Positions 1 to 13,500 of a stretch of 64,000 bases of DNA are shown in pieces. Position 1 is the stretch's first letter. The number at the start of each line of letters is the position of its first letter. Source of the stretch: Littorina saxatilis (lineage: Eukaryota > Mollusca > Gastropoda > Littorinimorpha > Littorinidae); contig NC_090258.1 in the NCBI RefSeq assembly GCF_037325665.1, positions 35,809,627 through 35,873,626 on the forward strand, in the 5' to 3' direction. Below the pieces are notes generated by a model. It saw only the letters and a list, made by a program, of their open reading frames with translations, ran no database searches and was not told the origin of the DNA. Both the position numbers and the translations under genes were made by a program.

Positions 1-144
1 TTCGCATTCATTGCGTTTTCTGCACTCGTTTTCTTGTTTTCTTTTTTTTGTTTTGACAAATGTAATAAAAAGTTAAAGGGTCGGCCCCTAAAAATAGGGT
101 AGGTCGGGTTACCGTAACCCCACCTATTTGTTTTTTAGGCCTTG
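1..144. repeat. MITE family A, partial copy at window edge
   Basis: Matches one end of the elements at 6349-6643 and 8007-8302: GACAAATGTAATAAAAAGTT, GGTCGGCCCCTAAAAATAGG, then the terminal repeat ending TTTTTTAGGCC. Cut by the window edge. Confidence 0.8.
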
Positions 145-599
145 GCTTAATTATACACAGTGGCAGTTGTGAATACTTTTAACTGTAAAATGTAAGAATG
201 TGTTTTTTTATCATTATGTAGTCATTTTTTGTGTATGAAAGTTTTTATTTTTACTTCATTTGTATAAATATATTTGTTTATGCCATTATCACCTTAGAGA
301 CAGAATCAAACAAGTCGCGTGAAGCGATATAAAAACATTTAGTCAAGCTGTCAGCATCAAAGTAACAGATTAACACCAACAATCAGTCATCGCCGAGACT
401 ATATTTAAGATAGTCTCGACTAACCACACCTACAGACCTCTACCTACAGACCTAGACGGGTCTACTTAACCTATTTTCTGTCATTCTGAGCACAAGCGCT
501 TAGAACTGTACCCACGGAATACGTGCTATATAAGCTTCATATTGATTTGTAGAGTAAACATGACATATACATGTATATATTTTTGAATTCAGGAGAAAT

Positions 600-1075
600 T
601 GAGAAATACGATGCAATCATTTTTAAATCTGTTAGTGAAAATTCAATTTTAATGACAACTTTAATTAGCAAACTAATTAACTAGTTTTTAAGCCTCCAAG
701 CTGAAATGCAATACCAAAGTCCGGGGTTCGTCGAAGATTACTTGACCAAAGTTTCAACCAATTTGGTTGAAAAATGAGAGCGTGACAGTGCTGTCTCAAC
801 TTTCACAAAAAGCGGGATATCAAAGACATTTCAAAGACATTTATCGAACAAATGAAAAAAAGGTCTGGGGATAACATACTCAGGAACTCTACTGTGAAAT
901 TCCATGAATATTGCTCCAGTATGTACTTTTCTCTGAATCGCTCTACACACACACACACATACATACATACATACACAGTAACACACGCACATACACCACC
1001 TGCCACCCTCGTCTCGATTCCCCGTCTATGTTAAATCATTTAGTCAAAACTTGACTAAATGTAAAAACAAGAAAG
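600..1075 (-). repeat. Repeat family C, minus-strand copy
   Basis: Reverse complement of parts of 10260-11625 and 49082-49915, sharing the CTCGTCTCGATTCCCCGTCT block, a CA tract and the palindromic tip TTTAGTCAAAACTTGACTAA. No coding sequence seen. The region 145-600 shows nothing recognised. Confidence 0.7.
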
Positions 1076-1903
1076 GTATGTAATTGGAATGTTATATATT
1101 TATAACAAAACAAAACGTTACGTTCACTGATTTTTGACCCATCGGTCTTTTAAGTGGACAGACAGACGAACACTTATTATACAGAAAATAAACTTATCTG
1201 ACAATAAAATTGTCCAGAAGCTTGCTCCAAAGACATGCAAGCGAGATACTGATTAAATGTTAAACTTAAAGGCAGGTTATGAAAACATTGAGTGCCTATG
1301 AAGAACATCTAGGAGTATCTCGTGATCGATATACAGTACGTATACATGTACGCATTACAATTTGGAGTGAGAATCGGGTTTGTGAGAGTCATAAAACACT
1401 GTAGGACTAACCAAGATGAATTGTCTTCTGGATTACTCCCTTGTGTTGTTGAGTATTACAGCACATAAAATCACGGTATTGGTTGTACTTATTGGTTGGA
1501 AAGGACAAATCGCAGTGTACAAATGATGCACTTTTAAAGTAGAAGCCTGGCTGGATAGAGTGTGGGTTTGATGTGGATATGGTTTTTGGTCAAAGCAATA
1601 AGTTAATAAGACAAGTTTAATGTGGGCAAAAGTAGACATACTTTGTATTTTGTTATTAATAAGTTTTAAATAGTATTGAAAATGAAGTCACTTTTTAAGA
1701 GATCTATTTTTGAAGTGAGTAGAATGATTCCAATGAAGGTGCAGCCACAAATGAATTCATTTTCATTACTTTAGTGTACCAATACCATCGCTGTAAAATT
1801 CGGGTCCAAATTTTCTACCAGTGGAATATGGAATATATAATAGAATAATACAATAACACCTTGCACCAGTGTGTACTATGAAGGTAATCACTTATGGTTG
1901 AAA
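1076..1903. other. Intron sequence, nothing recognised
   Basis: AT-rich, no open frame of note, and no kinesin N-terminal exon (VRVRPF) or U12 donor (ATATCCTT) found on reading. Confidence 0.5.
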
Positions 1904-1919
1904 CCTTAACCGTTCTCAC
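1904..1919 (+). promoter_or_regulatory. Putative U12-type branch site and AC 3' splice site
   Basis: CCTTAAC (1904-1910) matches the core of the minor-spliceosome branch consensus, and the exon frame resumes right after AC at 1918-1919, about 10 nt from the branch adenosine. There is no AG at the required border and no polypyrimidine tract, as expected of an AT-AC intron. The matching donor would lie upstream of the window. Confidence 0.6.
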
Positions 1920-2126
1920 AATGGCCGCGAGAGGAGTCGCAATGCCACCGTTATCATTGACATGAATGGAGCGACCACAAGCATCACAGACCCCAACGAC
2001 GCCAGTGACGTGAAGAAGTTCGCCTTTGACTACAGCTACTGGTCACATGATGGCAGCAAGGCAGACGCCAATGGCTACTATTGTGCGGACTCATCTCACC
2101 CAAATGCTCGCAAGTTCTGCGATCAG
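1920..2126 (+). CDS. KIF28: KIF28 exon 1 in window (coding exon 2 or later of gene)
   Basis: 69 codons, phase 0 at both ends, starting [17 protein letters not shown] and ending FCDQ before CAG|GTCAGA. This follows the motor's first strand (VRVRPF in the family), which is missing here. No AG precedes the start; the intron seems to end TCTCAC with a U12-type branch site CCTTAAC at 1904-1910. Confidence 0.85.
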
Positions 2127-5100
2127 GTCAGAAAACCACATACAACATATTGATCATATAGCTGACAAACAGCATTCATGGCCTAGTTGTTAATGAAAAG
2201 CGCTGTGGTGTTTGTTGATCTGGAGATAAATGAAAACATGAAATGATTCGTGTCGAATGAATCTGGATCCCGTACAGTGTACATTCCATTCATGCATGTT
2301 CCTAGGCCAGTGATGTTCCAACTACTCTTCATTAGTTTTACTTTTAGTGGATGACAGTTTCAATTACTAATTTTCATTATTAATTTTGGAAATGTTAATA
2401 TTAATAATGAAAAGAATTTATCCTTAAAATGGTTACACTGAGGTGCTTATACTGTTATAGTGTAAAGGTGACTTAGCTTGAGTGCAAATTTTTTGTTAGT
2501 TAAGAATTGAAGCAAAAGTGATAACCATGAAAACAAAATGAGCTTATAATAACCTGGGGTTAACTTTCTGGTAAAGTAGCACCCACCCCCCCCCTCCCCC
2601 CACCCCCCCCCCCCCCCCCCCGTGCCATTTTATGATATAAAAGATTAAAAAAAAATAAGCCTTGAGGGAAAGGGAGTCTTACAGATGTTATCAACAGAAT
2701 ATCTGGGGAAGTGCCTGGTTTTAAATTTTAATAGAGGGAGATCTTAAATAGGGGAGGGGCGGTGGTGTCTTTGTTTAAAGGGGGTTTCCGATAGAGTGTC
2801 AGATTAAAAAATGATGCGAAATTGTGCATGTTTTGTGCAGAAAAAAGTGTATGACGACCTTGGCAAGGGTATTCTGGATAACGCATGGGAGGGCTACAAC
2901 TCCACACTGTTTGCATACGGGCAGACAGGCTCTGGCAAAAGTTGGTCCATTGTCGGCTATGGTATCAACAAAGGTAAGGACTGCATGTGTAAATGTTTCT
3001 TAGTGTTTTTTCACATGTGACTGTGTTTTTGTGATACACTTTATGTGACCCTCCACCACAAAATGAGTCACATCTCACCTTTGCATGATTTTCATATTTT
3101 TACATTTTCATAAAGAGTGTACGTTTTATGCTCTATCCAGTGGTGAAAACCGTTTTAGAAAAGAGCAAAAACTGTTTGAGTTATAAGCCTGTGACTAAGT
3201 TGACCCTCACACTGTTACCAGACACTCCCCGGACTAATATCAAGCCTAGCGCAGAACCGCGCAAGGTGACATGCGACTCACTTCGTGGTGGAGGGTCACA
3301 TATGTGCATCCCTGCACTTGCATGCATGAGAGAGACGGCGGGTGGAGAGTGTATTACTTGACTCGAAAAAGTTAAATTAAAATTGAATTAAAACAATATG
3401 TGCAAGCAGATCTAGACTATAGATTACATACAAAGGACAGTAGTAGTGAAGAAACATCTTTTGATGAAAAGAAAAACCATCAACTTCAAGTAACTTTCTT
3501 CAGTTACAATCCGGTTTTGTGGGTTGTTTCACATTCCTAAAAGTAAATGGGCTGTTGTCATTACATGTACTTTACAGTCCCATTGTTGGAAAATGTTGGT
3601 TGCTTCCGCCCAGTGGTAAGCAAGGAGCAAGTTATCGCTCTTCCCAGGTGTGTGCGTGTTGAGGTGTTATCAGCCATGCGCTTCTGGCAGAATGACCGAG
3701 GTTTTTACGTGACAGTGACACAGTGGGGACAGTGACACAGTGGGGACAGTGACACAGTGGGGACAGGGGAATGGGACAAGTATACTGACTCTGTTTCTGC
3801 ACATAAAGTTGACTCAAATCCGTCCTGGCCCAGATTTGAGTATGTGACCCGCTGATCACAAGTCCAGTGCTTACCAACTGTCAAAGTTACCTGGCCCCAC
3901 CTATGTAGCACACTTCATATTTTGTTGATGATGTAATTTTATTCCAAGCTCTCTCTATGTCTCAGCCTTGTAAAATTCACAAAAAGTATATCAGTTGATG
4001 GCTGCAGGCTTTTCTTTCATGATTGTTTTGATGTTGGAATGCCATAATGCAGGCTTGTGAATCAGATGTCTAAGCTTTGGCATTGATAGATAAAATGTTT
4101 GTATTTTTCAGGTGTTGTGCCTCAGTTCTGTGAGGCCATCTTCCAGGGTATTGATGCGAAGAAGGCGGAGGGAGGAGACATTGAGTTTGAGGTGACGTTT
4201 AGCATGCTGGAGATCTACAATGAACAGGTGCGCGACCTGCTGGACCCCAAGGGGGCCTCCAAGAAGGGCGGTCTGCGCATCAGGCAGCATCCCAAGAATG
4301 GATTCTATCGTAGGTCATTCACCTTCTTCTTTCCTTTTGGCTTTTCCTCCTCTTTTTTCTTTTCCTGATATTGATAACAATAACCAACAGTTTCTTGCTG
4401 ATTAAAATGAGTACGGTACATCAAATGGAAAATGGTAAATATGTGGCTGCTCTTTCTCAGTTACTAATAATTTTGTTGTTGGTATGATATATCTTGGAAT
4501 TGCCACTGTTTAGTGTAAAACAAAAAGCAAAAGAACTGTCTTATTTCATGTAAAACTGTTTTTGAAGACCGGTTTGTGGTGTGGGGGAGGTATATCTACC
4601 CAGGTTTTTGACTCACATGCGAAGCAAAAGTGAGTCTATGTACTCACCCGAGTCGTCCGTCCGTCCGTCCGTCCGGACGTCCGGACGTCCGGACGTCCGG
4701 AAAACTTTAACGTTGGATATTTCTTGGACACTATTCAGTCTATCAGTACCAAATTTGGCAAGATGGTGTATGATGACAAGGCCCCAAAAAACATACATAG
4801 CATCTTGACCTTGCTTCAAGGTCAAGGTCGCAGGGGCCATAAATGTTGCCTAAAAAACAGCTATTTTTCACATTTTTCACATTTTCTCTGAAGTTTTTGA
4901 GATTCAATACCTCACCTATTTATGATATATAGGGCAAAGTAAGCCCCATCTTTTGATACCAGTTTGGTTTACCTTGCTTCAAGGTCAAGGTCACAGGAGC
5001 TCTTCAAAGTTGGATTGTATACATATTTTGAAGTGACCTTGACTCTGAACTATGGAAGATAACTGTTTCAAACTTAAAAATTATGTGGGGCACATGTTAT

Positions 5101-8100
5101 GCTTTCATCATGAGACACATTTGGTCACATATGATCATGGTCAAGGTCACTTTGACCCTTATGAAATGTGACCAAAATAAGGTAGTGGACCACTAAAAGT
5201 GACCATATCTCATGGTAGAAAGAGCCAATAAGCACCATTGTACTTCCTATGTCTTGAATTAACAGCTTTGTGTTGCATGACCTTGGATGACCTTGACCTT
5301 GGGTCAAGGTCACATGTATTTTGGTAGGAAAAATGTGTAAAGCAGTTCTTAGTGTATGATGTCATTGCTGTCAAGGTCAAGCATGTGAGTCGTATGGGCT
5401 TTGCCCTTCTTGTTTTATCCTGTTTTTGACTCACATGCGAAGCAAAAGTGAGTCTATGTACTCACCCGAGTCGTCCGTCCGGCCGGACGTCCGGCCGTCC
5501 GGAAAACTTTAACGTTGGATATTTCTTGGACACTATTCAGTCTATCAGTACCAAATTTGGCAAGATGGTGTATGATGACAAGGCCCCAAAAAACATACAT
5601 AGCATCTTGACCTTGCTTCAAGGTCAAGGTCGCAGGGGCCATAAATGTCTAAAAAACAGCTATTTTTCACATTTTTCCCATTTTCTCTGAAGTTTTTGAG
5701 ATTTAATACCTCACCTATATATGATATATAGGGCAAAGTAAGCCCCATCTTTTGATACCAGTTTGGTTTACCTTGCTTCAAGGTCAAGGTCACAGGAGCT
5801 CTTCAAAGTTGGATTGTATACATATTTTGAAGTGACCTTGACTCTGAACTATGGAAGATAACTGTTTCAAACTTAAAAATTATGTGGGGCACATGTTATG
5901 CTTTCATCATGAGACACATTTGGTCACATATGATCAAGGTCAAGGTCACTTTGACCCTTATGAAATGTGACCAAAATAAGGTAGTGAACCACTAAAAGTG
6001 ACCATATCTCATGGTAGAAAGAGCCAATAAGCACCATTGTACTTCCTATGTCTTGAATTAACAGCTTTGTGTTGTATGACCTTGGATGACCTTGGGTCAA
6101 GGTCACATGTATTTTGGTAGGAAAAATGTGTAAAGCAGTTCTTAGTGTATGATGTCATTGCTAGGTTTAGCTGAAGGTCAAGGTCATGTAAAGGTCAAGG
6201 TTAAGCATGTGAGTCGTATGGGCTTTGCCCTTCTTGTTATTTTATGATTTTTGTGTGAAATGACCAAACCAGAAACTGACACAAGACATTGAGGCTGTGT
6301 ATTTGGATGGTTTCTCACATTTAACATTTATCACTTTGCTTGGGATTAAGGCCAACAAAAAAAATAGGTGTGGTTACGGTAACATAGCCAAAAAAAAAAT
6401 AGGGTAAGTAGGTAGGCAATCACTTTTTTTTTTTTAACTTTTTTTTCTAATGTGTACAAATTAAACCTACTTGACAGGGAAATAAGTGTGCGACACGGGC
6501 GCTTTCGCTTTCATTGCGTTTTTTGCACTTGTTTTTTTTGTTTTTGTTTTTGTTTTGACAAATGTAATAAAAAGTTATAGGATCGGCCCCTAAAAATAGG
6601 GTAGGTCGGGTTACCATAACCACACCTATTTTTTTTTTAGGCCTAAGCCATGTATCAAGCATGCAGCATCCTTGAACCTTTTCAGTGTCATCAATCATGT
6701 GGATACTAAATTGTGTGTTTTACAGCGGAAGGCCTGCAGATAGTGCCTGTGGTGGACTATTTAGACATAGAGAAGAGAATGGAAGAAGGAACCACCAACC
6801 GTACTGTTGCTGCCACCAACATGAATGCTACCAGCAGGTATGTATTACCGGTTTGTGTGTGTAAATGTTTATACATGTATGTATCCTACATACGTGAGAG
6901 AGACCACCCATGTCATAACTAAACCATATACTCACATTTGTATGTATTTGTGATTGATTCTTCTTGGCTGTGACTCCCATGTACACTGGTAAGCACGATT
7001 GAGCTTTTCGTGTATGGCCGTGTACAGTAATGCATCTGATGTTAGTCTTTTCTGCCTAAACTGTATTTGTGTGTGTTTTTGTTTTTTGGTGAGCATCTTC
7101 AGTTGCAATTATGGGTTATTTCACAATTTGCAGTGGATAACATTGAAAGCACCCATGGCGAGACAAACCACCTAGCTGTCGTTAGTTAAATGAAACGTAA
7201 CAGCTCCGTTTGTTTCAAATTAACTTACATTACATGCATCTTCATTAACAATAACATAACAGTAAGAATAATGACCACTCAAGGGATCGACTAAAAGTGG
7301 TCGTTACAGACAGGTGGTCTTCATGGAAAGGTGAATGGAAAGAAAAGCAACTTGTCAAGGATCCTTTGGGCGGGTAGTTGTGGGCAGGTGGTTTTCATGC
7401 AAGAGCTGGTCACCAGGGCAGGTCTGACTGTAGCTTGCTTTGTAGCATGGTAGCTCAAATCAGTCATATGACTGATAAGTTCAAATCAGTCAACCTTTTA
7501 AATGATGCTTAGAGATGGAAAGAATTAAATAGTGATGCACATGTAGTGATGAAAAGCCCACTCTCAGTCGAGTTGTTTGATCTCTATATTATATATTGAA
7601 CTGTAGATATTGATTTGTGTCATGTGACTAAAGTAAAGATTCCACGCAAGGTGTGTCTGTTTGTAGGGTCCCAAACTCCTCCAGTCATTTGGCCAGTGAT
7701 CAAAGTGTCTGTTTGTAGGGTCCCAAACTCCTCCAGTCATTTGGCCGGTGATCAAAGTGTCTGTTTGTAGGGTCCCAAACTCCTCCAGTCATTTGGCCAG
7801 TGATCAAAGTGTCTGTAGGGTCCCAAACTCCTCCAGTCATTTGGCCAGTGATCAAAGTGTCTGTTTGTAGGGTCCCAAACTCCTCCAGTCATTTGGCCGG
7901 TGATCAAAGTGTCTGTTTGTAGGGTCCCAAACTCCTCCAGTCATTTGGCCAGTGATCAAAGTGTCTGTTTGTAGGGTCCCAAACTCCTCCAGTCATTTGG
8001 CCGGTGAGGCCTAAAAAAAAAATAGGTGTGGTTACGGTAACCCGACCTACCCTATTTTTAGGGGCCGATCCTATAACTTTTTATTACATTTGTCAACAAC

Positions 8101-9779
8101 AACAAAAACCAAAAAAAACCGAGTGCAAAAAACGCAATGAAAGCGAAAGCGCCCGAGTCGCACACTTATTTCCCTGTCAAGTAGGTTTAATTTGTACACA
8201 TTAGAAAAAAAAGTTAAAAAAAAAGAAAAAGTGATTGCCTACCTTCCTACCCTATTTTTTTTGGCTATGTTACCGTAACCACACCTATTTTTTTTTTTGG
8301 CCTGATCAAAGTGTCTGTTTGTAGGGTCCCAAACTCCTCCAGTCATTTGGCCAGTGATCAAAGTGTCTGTTTGTAGGGTCCCAAACTCCTCCAGTCATTT
8401 GGCCGGTGATCAAAGTGTCTGTTTGTAGGGTCCCAAACTCCTCCAGTCATTTGGCCGGTGATCAAAGTGTCTGTTTGTAGGGTCCCAAACTCCTCCAGTC
8501 ATTTGGCCGGTGATCAAAGTGTCTGTTTGTAGGGTCCCAAACTCCTCCAGTCATTTGGCCAGTGATCAAAGTGTCTGTTTGTAGGGTCCCAAACTCCTCC
8601 AGTCATTTGGCCAGTGATCAAAGTGTCTGTTTGTAGGGTCCCAAACTCCTCCAGTCATTTGGCCAGTGATCAAAGTGTCTGTTTGTAGGGTCCCAAACTC
8701 CTCCAGTCATTTGGCCGGTGATCAAAGTGTCTGTTTGTAGGGTCCCAAACTCCTCCAGTCATTTGGCCGGTGATCAAAGTGTCTGTTTGTAGGGTCCCAA
8801 ACTCCTCCAGTCATTTGGCCAGTGATCAAAGTGTCTGTTTGTAGGGTCCCAAACTCCTCCAGTCATTTGGCCAGTGATCAAAGTGTCTGTTTGTAGGGTC
8901 CCAAACTCCTCCAGTCATTTGGCCAGTGATCAAAGTGTCTGTTTGTAGGGTCCCAAACTCCTCCAGTCATTTGGCCAGTGATCAAAGTGTCTGTTTGTAG
9001 GGTCCCAAACTCCTCCAGTCATTTGGCCGGTGATCAAAGTGTCTGTAGGGTCCCAAACTCCTCCAGTCATTTGGCCGGTGATCAAAGTGTCTGTTTGTAG
9101 GGTCCCAAACTCCTCCAGTCATTTGGCCAGTGATCAAAGTGTCTGTTTGTAGGGTCCCAAACTCCTCCAGTCATTTGGCCAGTGATCAAAGTGAACAGTT
9201 TTCATTGTGACATAGCACTTGTATGAAACATGAAATTTCACTGGGTGCAAGTTGAATCAATCTCACAGGCACATTAGTCAACATTTCAATTCAGAAGCAA
9301 GATTTTCAAAGGGTAAGGTGGGAAGTGTGCAAAGTGTCATTGCAGACCCAGGGCCCTTTTGTCATTAGAAAAAACAAGATTCATGTTTGCCTTTCCTTTG
9401 TGAAGCGTATGCTTTGTCGGTGAGATGAATGGTTGAGTGGTGGCTGGCTCAGAGCCAAGAAGGAACACAGTGATCCAATTTTACCCAGGGTTATTATAAG
9501 CAGTAAGTAAATATCAGGGGGCTTGCAAATGACAAGCTTTGAACCTGGCTGCCATGGATGGTTCTAAATATTGACGCTGCACACGTCATAGATTGATCAC
9601 TCAACAGTTCACTATGTGGAACCGTAAACTCTACTGGCAGGGAGTGCTTGCGCAAGTCAGAATTGATAGTCTTGGCTGATCGGTTGATGTATGTGGCAAT
9701 TCATGTTTTAGTTTATTTATAAAACATGTAATGCCGGTAGATTACATTGCTTTTTAATTAGGTAAATGTGTTTGAGTGA

Positions 9780-9862
<83 letters not shown>

Positions 9863-10147
9863 GTTGACAGAATTCAAATACTGAGATATAGCTTTGCTTG
9901 GTTAACTGAGAAGTAACACATATACTTTGCGTGGAAATATCAAAACAAAAGCAAAGACAAGTACAAAAACATAATTGGACATGATAAAGTGTTGATTGCA
10001 CCTTAACTTATTCAAAGAAAGGAGTAGCTCTTGTAGATGTTTGGTTCCACTTGATTGTTTCCCACAGTGAGGCTTTTATGCAGTCACTAAAACTGACTGT
10101 TACTGTTAAACACATATAAACATCACCTTTAGCTTACCAAATGGATT

Positions 10148-10203
<56 letters not shown>

Positions 10204-10350
10204 TGTAAGCCTTTGAAATTAAATGATATGCATATGATTTTCTTGTAGCTTTTCTTTAAAAAGCAGATCCTTTTTACATTTACTGATTTAGTCAAGTTTT
10301 GACTAAATGTTTTAACATAGACGGGGAATCGAAACGAGGGTGGTGGTGTA

Positions 10351-10404
<54 letters not shown>

Positions 10405-10455
10405 AAGTTTTGACTAAATGTTTTAACATAGACGGGGAATCGAAATGAGGGTCGT

Positions 10456-10537
<82 letters not shown>

Positions 10538-13500
10538 GATTCAGAGAAAACTGCCAGACCGATTTTCATGAAACTTCACATGAGAGTTTCTGGGTTTAAT
10601 ATCCCCAGAGGGTTTTCATTTTTCTGATAAATGTCTGATGACGTCATATCCGGCTTTTAGTGAAATTTGAGGCCCAACTGTCACGCCTTCAATTTTTGAC
10701 CAAATTGATTGCAATTTTGGTCAAGTAATGTTCAACGAAGGCCGGACTTTGGTATTGCATTTCAGCTTGGAGGCTTAAAAACTGATTGATGAGTTTGGTC
10801 ATTAACAATCTGAAAATTGTAATTAAAGTTATTTTTGTTATAAAACAATTCAAAAACAATTTCATCTTTAATTATTCTTCATTATTTTATGATTACAAAA
10901 ATATATAAATATGTTTGTTTGTTTGTTTGTTCGTTCATGGGCTGAAACTCCCATGGCTTTTACGTGTTTGACCGTTTTTACCCCGCCATTTAGGCAGCCA
11001 TACGCCGCTTTCGGAGGAAGCATGCTGGGTATTTTCGTGTTTCTATAACCCACCGAACTCTGACATGGATTACAGGATCTTTTTCGTGCGCACTTGGTCT
11101 TGTGCTTGCGTGTACACACGGGGGTGTTCGGACACCGAGGAGAGTCTGCACACAAAGTTGACTCTGAGAAATAAATCTCTCGCCGAACGTGGGGACGAAC
11201 TCACGCTGACAGCGGCCAATTGGATACAAATCCAGCGCGCTACCGACTGAGCTACATCCCCGCCCATATAAATATGTTATATTTGGATCAAAAACAAGTT
11301 CTTAAATTAAAAATATGAACATTATGATTAAAATTAAATTTCCTAAATCGATTTAAAAACAATTTTATCTTATTCGTTGTCGGTTCCTGATTCAAAAAAC
11401 ATATAAAAAAAGAATAGAGATACAGAAAAGCGTGCTATCATGCTCAGCGCAACCACTACCGTGCTATTCTGGCTTGTCAATTTCACTGCCTTTGCCACAA
11501 GCGGTGGACTGACGATGCTACGAGATAACGGTCTTGGTGAAAAAATGCAGTGCGTTCAGTTTCACTCTGTGAGTTCGACAGCTTGACTAAATGTATTTTT
11601 GCCTTACGTGACTTGTTTTGTTAATCCATTTGAACACATCTTAAAAATTGATGTTACAGACGTCACAACATTTTTGTCTTATTATGTTGTTATTACATAA
11701 TGTATATTTAAACACCTTGCTAAAATGTTGAAGTTCAATCAGCATAATGTGCTGAACTTCAGTGAGTTGTGGCCTGCAGGAAAATGTCTAAGCACAGGCG
11801 GCCATTAACTGATCAATTATAACTAATGGCCAGGGGATATATTCACAGCTCTTGTTTGTAGCTTATTGATCTGCTAACTCTGCGGGGAGTTGCACTCATG
11901 CAGGTAATGTTGGAGCACAGTGCTAGTTGTGAGCTGTGAGTGTGAGGTGAACGTGCACTGTGTTTGCCAGTGCTTTTAGTGTGGTGTGGATGCTTAGAGT
12001 CCCAGACAAACCTGTGTATGAGGCCCAGATAAAGAATCAAACAACTAGAAACGTTAGTTAGTGAAAGTGAGTGAAACCTTTCATTATACAGTGGAAGGTA
12101 AATGCACAGAGGCTATGTGAAGAGAAGATGTGAAAAAGCAGGGTTAGAGAAGTCTTATATTGTGGGGTCTTAAAAGAGAGGGTCCACTGTAGTACTGCTC
12201 TATGGCCACCTGGTCTTTCTTAACAGTGGCTTCAAGAGAGGGTCCACTGTAGTACTGCTCTATGGCCACCTGGTCTTAACAGTGGCTTCAAGAGAGGGTC
12301 CACTGTAGTACTGCTCTATGGCCACCTGGTCTTGCAGTGGCTTCAAGAGAGGGTCCACTGTAGGACTGCTCTATGGCCACCTGGTCTTGCACTGGCTTCA
12401 AGAGAGGGTCCACTGTAGTACTGCTCTATGGCCACCTGGTCTTTCTTAACACTGGCTTCAAGAGAGGGTCCACTGTAGGACTGCTCTATGGCCACCTGGT
12501 CTTTCTTAACAGTGGCTTCAAGAGAGGGTCCACTGTAGTACTGCTCTATGGCCACCTGGTCTTAACAGTGGCTTCAAGAGAGGGTCCACTGTAGGACTGC
12601 TCTATGGCCACCTGGTCTTAACAGTGGCTTCAAGAGAGGGTCCACTGTAGTACTGCTCTATGGCCACCTGGTCTTTCTTAACAGTGGCTTCAAGAGAGGG
12701 TCCACTGTAGTACTGCTCTATGGCCACCTGGTCTTTCTTAACAGTGGCTTCAAGAGAGGGTCCACTGTAGTACTGCTCTATGGCCACCTGGTCTTTCTTA
12801 ACAGTGGCTTCAAGCACAAATCTGCCTGCAGTTCAACTATTCAACTTGAGACCAAGAAAATGAGTGTGAAAACCTAAAATCTCTGCATGATAGGAGCATA
12901 ATACTGTTAGCTTTGATTGGGTTTATTAAGGCAAGCAAACAATGCTAGCTGAATTGGTATTAGTATATAGTGGTTACATTTATACAGCACTGCATGTCAC
13001 AAGACTACAGATCCCAGTGCTCCCAAGTCACTATTTGGGGTATGGGAGATTTCAACCATTCAGTTTCTAGTCAGATTATACTGACACATGCCTCAAATTA
13101 CTGACAAGCAAGTGATAGCATTCTTCATTCTTGTGAGCCATTCTGGAAGGTAAACGAGTGTTTCTTGAGTGTCCTGATTTTTGGTCCTGCATAGACAGAT
13201 GAGTCAGGCACTCGTCACTCAGTCTTTGAGTACATGTAAATAGACCTTTTACAGGAAGTGTGCTTTTGACTGTTTGCTAGAACTAGTTAATGTGTGTGTG
13301 TGTGCGCTCAAGCATGAGAGAGGGGAAGCTAGAGTATTATATGCTAGTTGTAAATGACAAATTAATCAGCTATATTTACAGTCAAATTATTTTGAAAGAA
13401 GACAAATGTCATTCATGATTCACAAAATATCTTATATTTTGGAGATGCCATGCTTATTGAAGTTATTCACTGTACTACCGGTACTCGCATTCAAGTATGA

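Noticed and set aside
7650-9194. CRISPR-like repeat array
   Set aside because: Units are contiguous without unique spacers and the context is a eukaryotic intron: a satellite.
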